Source: Arthrobacter rhizophilus
GTDB taxonomy: Bacteria; Actinomycetota; Actinomycetes; Actinomycetales; Micrococcaceae
Assembly: GCF_026241105.1 (NCBI RefSeq)
Contig: NZ_JAPFFT010000017.1
Coordinates: 1 to 64,000 of the forward strand
Direction: 5' to 3'
DNA length: 64,000 bases
A model generated the notes under the pieces. The model did not search any database. It saw only the letters and a list, made by a program, of their open reading frames with translations, and had not been told where the DNA came from. Made by a program: the position numbers and the translations under genes. Positions 7,991 through 16,452 of the stretch are shown here, piece by piece. Positions within the stretch are counted from its first letter, which is position 1. Every line of letters starts with the position of its first letter.

Positions 7991-9016
7991 TCAATCTACC
8001 TTTCCAAACACCGCGACGCGGGCGGGCTTGCCGTCCACCCAGCCAACGGGAAGGCCGAGGCCATTGACCGTCTCCGGACTCGCGGTCTCCGCCGCACCGA
8101 AAACGGCCAGCGCATCGAGCGAAGACCGCTCGGCGGCCAAAGCTGCGGAAAGTGCCTGCACCCAGCCCTGTGTGTCATCCGCCTTCCGGGTGGCGTCGGC
8201 GACCAGCCACAGCTGGTCTGCGGCGAGGCCGGCGATGTGCGCCGCGTGTGTCACGGCTTCGCTTGGCCGGCCGAGTCCATACGCCACGAGCACGGTTTGG
8301 CCGGTGAGCACCGCTTGGGCGCGGGCCGCCGTCGCGCTCTGACGCCCCTCCACGTGGAGGTGCCCGAACGCGGTCAACTCACCCGCCGTCCGGACGTCGG
8401 AGCCGCCCTCCGAGATCGACATCTCCAGCGCGGGGCCCAAGGCGTCGTCACTGAGGCCCAGCAGGACGATGAGGTTGCCGCTGCCGGTTAATGGGACCGG
8501 TACTGGCACCGGCGCGGGTACTAGCGCCGCGACAGCGTGCCCGACGACGGCGGCCGGCAATGCGGTCAGCATCCCTTGGGGCCTCGGTTCAGTTGCCGGT
8601 GCCTGGAACTCCTTTCCCAGCTGCTCCAAGAGTCCTGCGAAATCCGGCGAGTCGGTCGAAACGGCTGCCGCGGGCCGGTGGAGGTCCGCTTCAGCCGCAT
8701 CGGCCTGCTCAAGCAGCGCGGCGATTGCGGGCCCCTGCAGCGCGTGCGCCTCCCCGCCGGAGTGGGCATCCCAAGTAACTCGCAGTTGTTGTCGTTCTGA
8801 GCCGTCAGAACGACAACTATTGCTAGCTAGTTGGGTGGAACCCTCTGCCGGAACCTCGATGGTGGCCTCGTAGCGATTGGCGGCGAAGAGCCCGGCGATT
8901 CCCGGGTTGGTGACTTTCTCGGCGGAGACGATCCGCGCCCCGGGCCCGTACTGCTGCTCGGCCTTCTCCCGGATGACCTCCAGGGATGCACCTTTAAGCT
9001 TGTATTGCTTCGGCAT
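7991..9016 (-). CDS. FlhF-like protein with degenerate GTPase domain and in-frame palindromic insert
   Basis: A 341-residue protein. The N-terminus (about residues 5-60: L-K-G-A-S-L-E-V-I-R-E-K-A-E-Q-Q-Y-G-P-G-A-R-I-V-S-A-E-K) is the signature of FlhF, the SRP-type GTPase that guides flagellar assembly. After a Pro-rich linker, the region that should carry the P-loop (G-x-x-G-x-G-K-T) reads L-I-V-L-L-G-L-S-D-D-A-L-G-P-A-L instead. The D-T-x-R and D-T-A-G motifs are not recognisable either. The fold may be kept but GTP hydrolysis is unlikely. Residues about 61-82 are encoded by the 66-bp palindrome at 8770-8835. The ATG at 9016 lies within the end of flhA, suggesting coupled translation. Full FlhF is about 360-450 residues. 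Confidence 0.8.
   Translation of the reverse strand: MPKQYKLKGASLEVIREKAEQQYGPGARIVSAEKVTNPGIAGLFAANRYEATIEVPAEGSTQLASNSCRSDGSERQQLRVTWDAHSGGEAHALQGPAIAALLEQADAAEADLHRPAAAVSTDSPDFAGLLEQLGKEFQAPATEPRPQGMLTALPAAVVGHAVAALVPAPVPVPVPLTGSGNLIVLLGLSDDALGPALEMSISEGGSDVRTAGELTAFGHLHVEGRQSATAARAQAVLTGQTVLVAYGLGRPSEAVTHAAHIAGLAADQLWLVADATRKADDTQGWVQALSAALAAERSSLDALAVFGAAETASPETVNGLGLPVGWVDGKPARVAVFGKVD
8770..8835. repeat. 66-bp near-perfect palindrome, copy B (in-frame inside flhF)
   Basis: The sequence begins CCCAAGTAACTCGCA and ends TGCTAGCTAGTTGGG. The central arms GTTGTCGTTCTGA and TCAGAACGACAAC are perfectly complementary. The length, 66 bp, equals copy A at 2809-2874, and the ends and core match it at most positions. 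Being a multiple of 3 with no stop in the flhF frame, it adds 22 residues (beginning T-Q-L-A-S-N-S-C-R-S-D-G-S-E-R) between the FlhF N-domain and the linker, without breaking the gene. Confidence 0.9.
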
Positions 9017-11042
9017 GGCGGACCACCCCCACGGTTTCGATCTGGATATTTGCGGAAGACACTTCGCGGTAGGACAGCACGGGGACGCCGCCGTCGGGAG
9101 CCGCCACGAGGCGCCGGACAGCGGGACGCAACGCCGGCGCACAGACCAAAACGGCTTGCCGTCCGGCGGCCGCCGCCGTTTCCACGGAACTCTTCACGGA
9201 GGCCAGGACGGCGTCCAGGCGCGCTTGGCTCATGACGATCTGGGTGCCCCCTTCCGCCGGACGCATGTCTTCGAGCATGGACTGTTCCAAGAGCGGATCG
9301 ATCATGATCACATTGAGCACCGAGCCGTCCAGGAACTTGGCTGCGAGCGCGGGTCCCAGGGATTGCCGGGCGGCTTCCACTAATGCCTCGGGTTCGGTGG
9401 AAACCTTGGCGCGCAGGGCGAGTGCCTCGTAAATCCGCGGAAGGTCGTTGATGGGAACCTGTTCTTCGAGGAGGCCTTGCAATACCCGCTGCACTTCGGC
9501 AAGGGACATCAGTCCGGGGATGAGTTCCTCGACGGCGGCAGGGCTCTGCTTGCGCACGCCTTCGGTCAGCACGCGGACGTCCTCGCGCGTGAGAAGCCTT
9601 GCTGCGTTGGCGGAGACGATCGATGACAAATGGGTCACCAACACGGAAACCCGGTCGATCACGGTTGCCCCGGTCATTTCGGCGCTGTGCCGCATTTCCG
9701 TGGGGATCCACTTTCCTGCCAGCCCGAAGACCGGTTCCACGGTGGAGATGCCCGGCAGGGCATCAAGGTAGTCGCCGAGGGCGAGTAACTTGCCCGACGG
9801 CGCCGTGCCGCGTCCTGCTTCGACGCCGGCAATGCGGATGGCGTAGTTCGCCGGTGGCAGCTCCACGTTGTCGCGCGTGCGGACGGGCGGAATCACGATC
9901 CCCAACTCCATGGCGATCTTGTGGCGCAGTGAGCGCACGCGGGCCAGGAGATCGTCCGAGGCACCGGAGACCATGTCCACAAGGTCCGGAGCCAACAGGA
10001 TCTCCACGGGGTGGATGCGCATGTCCTGCATGAGCCGCTCGTTGGGGTCTTCTTCGGAGCTCAGGCTGGCTGCTTCCTCGGCGTCCTGCTCCTCGAGTTG
10101 CTTCTTTTGCTGCGCTGCCAAGCGCCGGGAAGCGAACAGCAGGAAGGCACCCACCAACAGGAACGGCAGGATGGGCATGCCGGGGATGAGCGCCATGGCC
10201 ACGGCGGCCAGTCCTGCGATGAGCATCGCGTTGGGTGACTGCATGAGCTGCGAGGACGCCGTACGGCCCATGTCCTCCTCGGCATTGGAGCGGGTGACGA
10301 TCATGCCCGTGGACACAGCCATGAGGAGGGCCGGGATCTGCGTGACGAGCCCGTCGCCCATGGTCAGCAGGCCGTAGGAGTTCAGTGCGTCGCCCACGTT
10401 CATGCCGCGCTGCAGCACACCGATGGCGATGCCGCCCACGAAGTTGATGATGATAATGATGATGCCCGCGATGGCATCGCCCTTGACGAACTTCGAGGCG
10501 CCGTCCATGGCACCGTAGAAATCGGCCTCGGCGGACACCTCGGCGCGGCGCTTGCGGGCCTGGGAATCCGTGATGAGGCCGGCGTTGAGGTCCGCGTCGA
10601 TGGCCATCTGCTTGCCGGGCATGGCGTCGAGGGTGAATCTTGCCCCCACCTCGGCCACGCGTTCGGCACCCTTGGTGACCACCACGAACTGGATGACCAC
10701 CAGGATCAGGAACACCACTGCGCCGATGATCATGGAACCGCCCACGGTGACCTTGCCGAAGGCGTCGATCACTTGTCCGGCGAAGCCCTGCCCCAGGACC
10801 AGCCGGGTGGAGGCGACGTTGAGTCCCAGCCGGAACAGCGTGGCCACCAGCAGCAAGGACGGGAACACCGAGAAGTCCAGCGGCTTCTTGACGAACATGC
10901 TGGTGAGCAGGATCAGCAGGGCAAGCAGGATGTTGCAGACGATCAGGAAATCGAGCAGCGGCGCGGGCACGGGAACCACCAGCAGCAGCACGATGCCTAC
11001 GATTCCCACCGGCACGGTGAGCCTGGCGAATCTGTTGTTCAT
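8994..11042 (-). CDS. flhA: Flagellar biosynthesis protein FlhA (export gate)
   Basis: 682 residues, the usual family length (about 680-700). FlhA forms the nonameric export-gate ring that couples proton flow to substrate entry. The N-terminal half has about eight hydrophobic segments, starting L-T-V-P-V-G-I-V-G-I-V-L-L-L-V-V-P-V-P. The FHIPEP signature region is visible (F-R-L-G-L-N-V-A-S-T-R-L-V-L, and D-A-M-P-G-K-Q-M-A-I-D-A-D-L-N-A-G). The C-terminal cytosolic domain docks chaperone-substrate complexes. The ATG at 11042 (MNNRFARLT) was chosen; the frame extends 33 codons further but that stretch is Gln/Pro/His-rich and unlike the family. Confidence 0.97.
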   Translation of the reverse strand: MNNRFARLTVPVGIVGIVLLLVVPVPAPLLDFLIVCNILLALLILLTSMFVKKPLDFSVFPSLLLVATLFRLGLNVASTRLVLGQGFAGQVIDAFGKVTVGGSMIIGAVVFLILVVIQFVVVTKGAERVAEVGARFTLDAMPGKQMAIDADLNAGLITDSQARKRRAEVSAEADFYGAMDGASKFVKGDAIAGIIIIIINFVGGIAIGVLQRGMNVGDALNSYGLLTMGDGLVTQIPALLMAVSTGMIVTRSNAEEDMGRTASSQLMQSPNAMLIAGLAAVAMALIPGMPILPFLLVGAFLLFASRRLAAQQKKQLEEQDAEEAASLSSEEDPNERLMQDMRIHPVEILLAPDLVDMVSGASDDLLARVRSLRHKIAMELGIVIPPVRTRDNVELPPANYAIRIAGVEAGRGTAPSGKLLALGDYLDALPGISTVEPVFGLAGKWIPTEMRHSAEMTGATVIDRVSVLVTHLSSIVSANAARLLTREDVRVLTEGVRKQSPAAVEELIPGLMSLAEVQRVLQGLLEEQVPINDLPRIYEALALRAKVSTEPEALVEAARQSLGPALAAKFLDGSVLNVIMIDPLLEQSMLEDMRPAEGGTQIVMSQARLDAVLASVKSSVETAAAAGRQAVLVCAPALRPAVRRLVAAPDGGVPVLSYREVSSANIQIETVGVVRHAEAIQA

Positions 11043-11097
11043 TGCTGTGTCCTGTCCCGGGTGGAGTGGCTGCTGGTCTTGGCTTGGATGCTGTGGC

Positions 11098-12213
11098 TCA
11101 TGCGGGGGCTCCGGCCGGTACGCCTGGAGCAGCTCCGGCAACGCCCGGCATACGGTGCATTCCGCGTGCCGCTCCCCTTGCCTTGAGCGACATCACGAAC
11201 GCCAGGACTCCCGCCACGGCGCGGTACAGCTCCACGGGGATTTCCTGGCCCAGCTCACAGGCCGAGTGCAGCGCCCTTGCCAGCGGGATGTCCTGGACCA
11301 TCGGAATCGATTTGGCTTCCGCCTCTTCCCTGATGCGGGCAGCGATGACCCCCGCTCCCTTGGCCACAACGCGCGGTGCCGCCTTGCCGGCGTCGTACTT
11401 CAGCGCAACGGCGACGTGCGTCGGGTTGACGAGAACGACGTCGGCGTCTGCGATGGCGCCGATCATGCGGTTCCGGCTCATGGTCAGTTGGCGCGAGCGG
11501 CGCTGCGACTTGATGAGGGGATCGCCGTCGCTGTTCTTGTTTTCGTCCTTGATTTCCTTCTTGGACATGCGCGTCTTCTTGCGGTTGCGGCGCATGACGA
11601 CGAAGATATCCACGGCCGCCAGGGTCAGGCCCGCCAACACGGCGAACTGGACCAGGGACCCGATGCCGCCTGCCGCCGCGGAAAGGACGCCGGACACCGG
11701 CAGGCCCCCGGCGGTGAGCAGCACGGGGATGAGGCCCTGTACCACCGCGTACAAGACAAGCCCGACGACGGCGGTCTTCAGCAGCGCTTTGAGGCCGCCC
11801 CACATTGCCTGGCCGCCGAAGATCCGTTTGACGCCACTCACCAAGTTGAAGTGCTCAAACTCTGCCCGGAACTTCTTGAAGTGGATGCCGCCCTGCAGCG
11901 CTGATCCCGCCAGGACCACCACTATGACAACCACGAACAATGGCCCCAACACTTGGGCCAACGAACCGAACCCGGCTTCAAGGGCTGCGACGGCCTTGGC
12001 GGGCTCGGGGTGGGCAATCGCGCCGCGGACGCTGAACAACTGGTCCGCCGCTGCGTTGGAGGCCCGCTCGATAGTCGATGGAATCATCGCCGCGGCCGAA
12101 CCGACGGCCAGCCAGGCGGTGAGGTCCTGCGAACGGGAAAGCTGCCCCTTGGAACGGACTTCCCGCATTCGTTTGTCAGTCGCTTGCTCGGTCTTTTCCT
12201 GTGAGTCCGACAT
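11098..12213 (-). CDS. flhB: Flagellar biosynthesis protein FlhB (substrate-specificity switch)
   Basis: 371 residues. FlhB is the export-apparatus protein that switches from hook to filament substrates after cleaving itself. The N-terminus (E-K-T-E-Q-A-T-D-K-R-M-R-E-V-R-S-K-G-Q-L-S-R-S-Q-D-L) is diagnostic. Four hydrophobic segments follow. The autocleavage motif N-P-T-H is present at residue 263, so the switch should work. The last 20 residues after S-L-K-A-R-G are Ala/Gly/Pro-rich and not conserved. Start ATG 12213 overlaps the fliR stop, and a gap of about 55 nt separates it from flhA. Confidence 0.97.
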   Translation of the reverse strand: MSDSQEKTEQATDKRMREVRSKGQLSRSQDLTAWLAVGSAAAMIPSTIERASNAAADQLFSVRGAIAHPEPAKAVAALEAGFGSLAQVLGPLFVVVIVVVLAGSALQGGIHFKKFRAEFEHFNLVSGVKRIFGGQAMWGGLKALLKTAVVGLVLYAVVQGLIPVLLTAGGLPVSGVLSAAAGGIGSLVQFAVLAGLTLAAVDIFVVMRRNRKKTRMSKKEIKDENKNSDGDPLIKSQRRSRQLTMSRNRMIGAIADADVVLVNPTHVAVALKYDAGKAAPRVVAKGAGVIAARIREEAEAKSIPMVQDIPLARALHSACELGQEIPVELYRAVAGVLAFVMSLKARGAARGMHRMPGVAGAAPGVPAGAPA

Positions 12214-12971
12214 CAGCCCACCCCCATCAGCGTACTTGCCGTTTGTTCGGCGAGCATGGCCACGAGTCGTGGCAGGGCCAGGAAGAGGAACCCGGCGAGC
12301 GCCAGGGTGATGAAAATCTTGAGCGGGAAACCCAGGGAGAAGGCGTTGAGGGCCGGGGCAACGCGAGTGAGGAGGCCTAGTCCGATGTCGGCGAGCACCA
12401 GGACAACCAACAGGGGCCCGGCGATCTGCACTGCCGAAAGGAACATTCCCGTGACAGCGGAGACCATGGCTTGCACGGGCTGTGCCAGGTCCACTCCTCC
12501 GGCCAGCGGCAACGCAGTGAAGCTCCCTGTCAGGCCGCCGATCACCAATTGGTAACCGTCAGAGGCAAAGAGGAGCGCGAGCGCGGCCATTTGCATCAAC
12601 CTGGTGAATTGGGCGCCATTGACCATCATCTGCGGATCGAAGCCCTGGGCCATCTGGAAGCCGCTGAAAAGGTCCAGCAGGCTGCCTGCCGACTGGATAG
12701 CCGCAAAGACCAGGGAAACGAGGAAGCCCAGGACCAGTCCGGTCACGAGCTCCAGGACCACACCGGTGATGAATCCGGCGGTGTCCTTGGGGGTGTAGCC
12801 CACCGAGAGCCGCTGGGACACGGCCAGTCCCAGGCCGAGGCCCAGCATGGCCTTGATGCGTGCCGGTATGGAGTGGTGGGAGAAAGGAGGAGCCACCAGG
12901 AGAAAAGCGGTCATCCGGATGGAGGCCAGCAGGAGGACCTCCAGCCCGGATTGGGTGATGGGGAGCTCCAC
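12213..12971 (-). CDS. fliR: Flagellar export protein FliR
   Basis: 252 residues with about six transmembrane segments and the FliR pattern: F-L-L-V-A-P-P-F near residue 22, I-P-A-R-I-K-A-M-L-G-L-G-L, then G-F-Q-M-A-Q-G-F-D-P-Q and L-A-L-L-F-A-S-D-G-Y. FliR, with FliP and FliQ, forms the helical export gate core. It starts 1 nt after the fliQ stop region and its stop overlaps the flhB start by one base, so the genes are translationally coupled. Confidence 0.95.
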   Translation of the reverse strand: MELPITQSGLEVLLLASIRMTAFLLVAPPFSHHSIPARIKAMLGLGLGLAVSQRLSVGYTPKDTAGFITGVVLELVTGLVLGFLVSLVFAAIQSAGSLLDLFSGFQMAQGFDPQMMVNGAQFTRLMQMAALALLFASDGYQLVIGGLTGSFTALPLAGGVDLAQPVQAMVSAVTGMFLSAVQIAGPLLVVLVLADIGLGLLTRVAPALNAFSLGFPLKIFITLALAGFLFLALPRLVAMLAEQTASTLMGVG

Positions 12972-12972
12972 T

Positions 12973-13248
12973 TCACGCTCCCCCGATCAGCCCGGGGATC
13001 CGGGCGAAGAGCTCGTTGGTGAAGGAGACCATCTCCGTGATCATCCAATGCCCGCACACCACCAAGGCCACGGCCACGGCCACGGCTTTGGGCACGAAGG
13101 ACAGAGTTGCTTCCTGTAGTTGGGTGATGGACTGCAGGAGGGAAATGGCCAGTCCCACCACCAGCGCGGTGACCAGGGCTGGCGCGGCAAGCTTTGCGGC
13201 CACGATCATGGCCTGGAGGCATATGTCCAGGACTGCGTTGGTATTCAT
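12973..13248 (-). CDS. fliQ: Flagellar export protein FliQ
   Basis: 91 residues, the standard size for this two-helix hairpin subunit of the FliPQR gate. It shows V-L-D-I-C-L-Q-A-M-I-V-A-A-K-L-A-A-P-A-L and G-L-A-I-S-L-L-Q-S-I-T-Q-L-Q-E-A-T-L-S-F-V-P-K, the latter being the strongly conserved loop. The ATG at 13248 overlaps the fliP stop (TGATG) by one base. An upstream in-frame ATG at 13296 would add 16 residues encoded within fliP and is rejected. Confidence 0.96.
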   Translation of the reverse strand: MNTNAVLDICLQAMIVAAKLAAPALVTALVVGLAISLLQSITQLQEATLSFVPKAVAVAVALVVCGHWMITEMVSFTNELFARIPGLIGGA

Positions 13249-14093
13249 CAGCCGCTCGAATAGCTCTGGATCAGGGCGGTAATCACCAGGCCCCAACCGT
13301 CCACCAGGATGAACAGCAGGATTTTGAAGGGCAGGGAGATCATCACCGGCGGAAGCATCATCATGCCCATGGACATCAGCACAGCCGAGACCACCAGGTC
13401 GATCACGAGGAACGGGATGAAGATGACGAAGCCGATGATGAACGCGGCCCGGAGCTCGGAGATCATGAACGCCGGGATGAGGGTTTGCAGCGGGACGGAC
13501 TCCGGGTTGGCAGGATTAGCCAATTTGGCCGCGCGGGTCATCAGCGCGATGTCTTCCTGCCGGGTGTGGGCCACCATGAAGTGCTGAAGCGGTGCAGACC
13601 CGGCAGAAACGGCGCCGTTGAAGTCCAACGTCCCGTTCAGGTAGGGCTGGATTCCGACGTTGTTGATCTCCGAGATCACGGGCCACATGACAAACAGGGA
13701 CAGGAAGAGCGCCAAGCCCGCCAGGACCTGATTGGGCGGGACGGATGGCAGGGACAAGGCATTGCGGGTCATGGCCAGCACCACGAAGATCTTCGTGAAC
13801 GAGGTCATCATCAGCAGCAGGGCCGGGGCGACGGAGAGCAACGTGACCCCGATCAGCGTCACCACGGCGGTGGAAGGCTTACCGTCCAGTCCGTTGATGT
13901 CGATGCTGACGTTGCCGCCGGACGGCTGGGCCGGGGCCGTGGGCGCGGTGGGTGGCGTCGGGGCGATTGGTGCCGCGTGTCCGGCGGACACGCCCAACCA
14001 CAGGAACAGGGCCGTCAGCAGCAGCACGCAGAGAACTGCGAGCAACATTTTGGCCATGCGGCGGCCATCGACAGTCCCAAAATTCAGGATCAA
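13248..14093 (-). CDS. fliP: Flagellar export protein FliP
   Basis: 281 residues from a TTG at 14093. FliP is the main pore-forming subunit of the export gate. A signal-like hydrophobic N-terminus (A-K-M-L-L-A-V-L-C-V-L-L-L-T-A-L-F) and an Ala/Pro/Thr-rich stretch precede the core. Core motifs are V-T-L-I-G-V-T-L-L-S-V-A-P-A-L-L-L-M-M-T-S-F-T, R-N-A-L-S-L-P-S-V-P-P-N-Q-V-L-A-G-L-A-L-F-L and M-M-L-P-P-V-M-I-S-L-P-F-K-I-L-L-F. The TTG is supported by AGGGGA 8 nt upstream and overlaps the fliO stop (TTGA). ATG 14057 is the alternative and would remove 12 residues. Confidence 0.95.
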   Translation of the reverse strand: MILNFGTVDGRRMAKMLLAVLCVLLLTALFLWLGVSAGHAAPIAPTPPTAPTAPAQPSGGNVSIDINGLDGKPSTAVVTLIGVTLLSVAPALLLMMTSFTKIFVVLAMTRNALSLPSVPPNQVLAGLALFLSLFVMWPVISEINNVGIQPYLNGTLDFNGAVSAGSAPLQHFMVAHTRQEDIALMTRAAKLANPANPESVPLQTLIPAFMISELRAAFIIGFVIFIPFLVIDLVVSAVLMSMGMMMLPPVMISLPFKILLFILVDGWGLVITALIQSYSSG

Positions 14094-14662
14094 TTGCGGC
14101 GTCCCCTGATGGCCTCGGCGGCCTGCCGCCAGGTTGAACCGGCAAGAATGGATCCGTGCAGGGGTTGTGGTTCCTTGTTCAGCTCACTGCGGCGATGGAT
14201 CTCGCTGCGGCGCGTGAGTCCGTTGGCCTGGGGGTCAGTGGCTTGGGGCCTGTTGTCCGCAAGTTGCGCGCCGCCGGCGTCGCGGAAGATGTCGGCGAAG
14301 CTCTCGGGTGCCGGAGAGCGCTCCGGCACCCGTTCCTGGCGCTCGGCAGGGACCGGGGCCGGCCCCGGAAACGGAGCCTCCGCCGTCGTAATTTCCGGAA
14401 GCTCGACCGGGACGTCGCTGGTGTGCAGGACATTGATGGCGTGCTCGGTGACGCCCAAAAGGAATCGTTTGTCGCCGGCGTCGACCACCACCACGGAGGC
14501 CTTTTGACCGACGGTCTGCCGGCTGACCACCGTCAGGGTGGTGTTGGCCCGGCGTCGGCCTTTGCCCTTGCCCTTGAGAAGGCGGCGCTGCAGGAACCAT
14601 ATGAGGCCCAGCACCGCACCCAGGGCAACGAGCACACGCAGCCCGAGGATAAGCGAATCCAT
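14090..14662 (-). CDS. fliO: Flagellar biosynthesis protein FliO
   Basis: 190 residues with one N-terminal transmembrane helix (S-L-I-L-G-L-R-V-L-V-A-L-G-A-V-L-G-L-I-W) and a basic segment (K-G-K-G-K-G-R-R-R). The small FliO beta domain follows: V-V-S-R-Q-T-V-G-Q-K-A-S-V-V-V-V-D-A-G-D-K-R-F-L-L-G-V-T. FliO assists assembly of the FliP pentamer. The C-terminal 90 residues are Pro/Arg/Glu-rich and probably disordered. It sits between fliN and fliP with overlaps or a 1-nt gap, as in most flagellar operons. The sequence is weakly conserved in general, so position is part of the evidence. Confidence 0.9.
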   Translation of the reverse strand: MDSLILGLRVLVALGAVLGLIWFLQRRLLKGKGKGRRRANTTLTVVSRQTVGQKASVVVVDAGDKRFLLGVTEHAINVLHTSDVPVELPEITTAEAPFPGPAPVPAERQERVPERSPAPESFADIFRDAGGAQLADNRPQATDPQANGLTRRSEIHRRSELNKEPQPLHGSILAGSTWRQAAEAIRGRRN

Positions 14663-15409
14663 CTAGTAGATTCCCTCGGCGACGTCGAGGATCCGCGTGA
14701 TGCGCACAGCGTAGTCCTGGTCCACGACAACAACTTCTCCGTGGGCGATCAATCGGCCATTGAGGAGAACATCCGCGGGTGCGCCGGCCGAGCGGTCCAG
14801 TTCGATCACTTTGCCCGGTTCCAAGGCGAGGGCGTCGCGCACGGACATGCGGGTGCGGCCGATCTCGACGGTGAGGGCCATTTCGACGTTGCTGATCAGC
14901 CCGAGACGGGAAGAAACGGTACTGGTCTGGCCGGCACGTGCGGCCGGAATGTCCTGCACGGTTCCGTGTTCACGGACCCGCACGGCGAACCAGCCGAACG
15001 TCTGCCCGCCGTCGCCGGCCAGGGACTGCCGCAGTTCAAAAACGGCAGTGTGGGAGTCGGAGAGCAGCCCCGCGGCATCTTCTTCGCGCAACTCTCCGAG
15101 CACTCCGGCGTCGAACGCCTCGGCTGCTTGTTCCATGGCAGGGCGCAGGACGTCGACGGCGGAGACCGCTCCGCCGGGCAAGGCACCTCGGAGGGCACCG
15201 CCTGCCGCGGCAAGGAAGGAACGGTCCACGAGGATGAGCGCGAAGTCCGCAGTCATGGCGCCCACGAAGGTGGCCGTGATGGCGAGTGGTGCGTACGGCG
15301 CGGCTGCCTGCGACGGGACAATGCCGGAGACGTGCAGCGCGGCAGGAGTCGGCAGCTGGGCGGCCAGTCGCTCCGCTGCCGACTCGTGCAGGGTCAGGGT
15401 GATGCTCAT
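14663..15409 (-). CDS. fliN: Flagellar motor switch protein FliN (FliY-like length)
   Basis: 248 residues, longer than enteric FliN (about 137). The C-terminal about 80 residues are the SpoA/FliN domain: V-E-M-A-L-T-V-E-I-G-R-T-R-M-S-V-R-D-A-L-A-L-E-P-G, then L-D-R-S-A-G-A-P-A-D-V-L-L-N-G-R-L-I-A-H-G-E-V-V-V-V-D. The N-terminal 160 residues resemble the CheC/FliY-type extra domain in position but lack clear phosphatase motifs, so I keep the name FliN. FliN builds the base of the C-ring. Its start overlaps the fliM stop by 4 nt. Confidence 0.93.
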   Translation of the reverse strand: MSITLTLHESAAERLAAQLPTPAALHVSGIVPSQAAAPYAPLAITATFVGAMTADFALILVDRSFLAAAGGALRGALPGGAVSAVDVLRPAMEQAAEAFDAGVLGELREEDAAGLLSDSHTAVFELRQSLAGDGGQTFGWFAVRVREHGTVQDIPAARAGQTSTVSSRLGLISNVEMALTVEIGRTRMSVRDALALEPGKVIELDRSAGAPADVLLNGRLIAHGEVVVVDQDYAVRITRILDVAEGIY

Positions 15410-16302
15410 CGCTGGTGCTCCTCGATTGTGACGATGACGGCGGCTGCACGTGAGCCGTTGCGGGCCGGGGCGGCAGTGGCAAGCCGGGTGCCGTTGATGG
15501 CGACGTCGAACGGCCGGTTCTCTAGGTGCGGCAGCGGAATGACGTCCCCGACGGCGAGGCCCAGGATCTGCGCCGGCGTCACCGGAGTGGGGCTCAACTG
15601 GACAGCAATGTCTACCGGCACCTGGGTTACTTGGGCGCGGACCAATGCCTCGGCGTCGCGGCTGTGGACAGTCGGATTCACGTCGCCGAGTCCTGAAAGG
15701 AGGACGTCGGCGGGAATCGCAAGGCTGGCGGCGGCCAGGCCTTCGCCCACCTTGACGGTGAACGAGGCCACGATCATCAGCTCCGCCGGGGCCGCGGCCT
15801 GGGCGAACTGGGAGTTGTACTGGATGACGTCCATGCGCACCGGGGTAGTCAGAAGGGCGCCCAGGGAATAGCTCAGGTCCTCGAGTCCGTCTTCCACCAT
15901 GCGGCTGATGAGCGCCTGCTCGATCTGGGTGAATTTCCGATCCGGAACGGCCGTCTCGGCGCCTCCGCCCAACATGCGGATCACCCAGGAGAGGGCCGCC
16001 GTGGCTGGAAACTGCATGACGAGCCGCGATTCGCTGCCTTCAATGCGGCACAACACCATCGAGGTAACGGAAGGCAGGGAAGCCGCGTATTCGTCATAGC
16101 TCTGCATGATGAGCTGTTCCAGGGTCGCGGTGGATTTCACGCGGACCTTGGCCGTGAGCTGGGTTCCCCATTGGCGGGCAAAAGTCTCGAAAGCAACTTC
16201 CAGGACGCGGCTGTGCTGGCGCGGCAACGTGGTGGGCCTGCGGAAGTCGTAGACGTCCACGGTGCGCTGCCGTCCCGCCGATTGATCTTCCTGTTCACTC
16301 AC
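15406..16302 (-). CDS. fliM: Flagellar motor switch protein FliM
   Basis: 298 residues. FliM is the middle C-ring protein that binds CheY-P. The family core is visible: V-Y-D-F-R-R-P, then R-V-L-E-V-A-F-E-T-F-A-R-Q-W-G-T-Q-L and Y-D-E-Y-A-A-S-L-P. Middle and C-terminal segments include R-K-F-T-Q-I-E-Q-A-L-I and L-G-L-A-V-G-D-V-I-P-L. A short N-terminal tail precedes the core. The usual CheY-binding L-S-Q-x-E-I-D is not evident; the nearest stretch is S-E-Q-E-D-Q. The GTG at 16302 is 8 nt after a sigma-28-like -10, so the message may be leaderless. The frame extends to 16683 but that part is unlike FliM. Confidence 0.93.
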   Translation of the reverse strand: MSEQEDQSAGRQRTVDVYDFRRPTTLPRQHSRVLEVAFETFARQWGTQLTAKVRVKSTATLEQLIMQSYDEYAASLPSVTSMVLCRIEGSESRLVMQFPATAALSWVIRMLGGGAETAVPDRKFTQIEQALISRMVEDGLEDLSYSLGALLTTPVRMDVIQYNSQFAQAAAPAELMIVASFTVKVGEGLAAASLAIPADVLLSGLGDVNPTVHSRDAEALVRAQVTQVPVDIAVQLSPTPVTPAQILGLAVGDVIPLPHLENRPFDVAINGTRLATAAPARNGSRAAAVIVTIEEHQR

Positions 16303-16310
16303 GGTTGCCA

Positions 16311-16337
16311 CTATCGGCAAGGAAAGGGCGGGCGTAA
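16311..16337 (-). promoter_or_regulatory. Probable sigma-28-type promoter of the fliM operon
   Basis: On the minus strand, TTAC (16337-16334), exactly 15 bp, then GCCGATAG (16318-16311). It differs by one -35 base from the TAAC-N15-GCCGAT sites in front of fliC, flgN, flgB and flbD. It ends 8 nt before the fliM GTG. Confidence 0.6.
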
Positions 16338-16452
16338 GGGACCAATTATTGGAGCCTTTCCGAGTGGTTAGATGTCGGATAAGCTTGGTGTGTTGCCCCA
16401 GACCCTGGCAGCGCCATTTTTCGGTGCGCGCTCCAGGAGGACATTGCAAATC

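Noticed and set aside
10552..11904. Long plus-strand ORF antisense to flhA and flhB
   Set aside because: Opposite strand to two well-recognised flagellar genes and of low-complexity composition.
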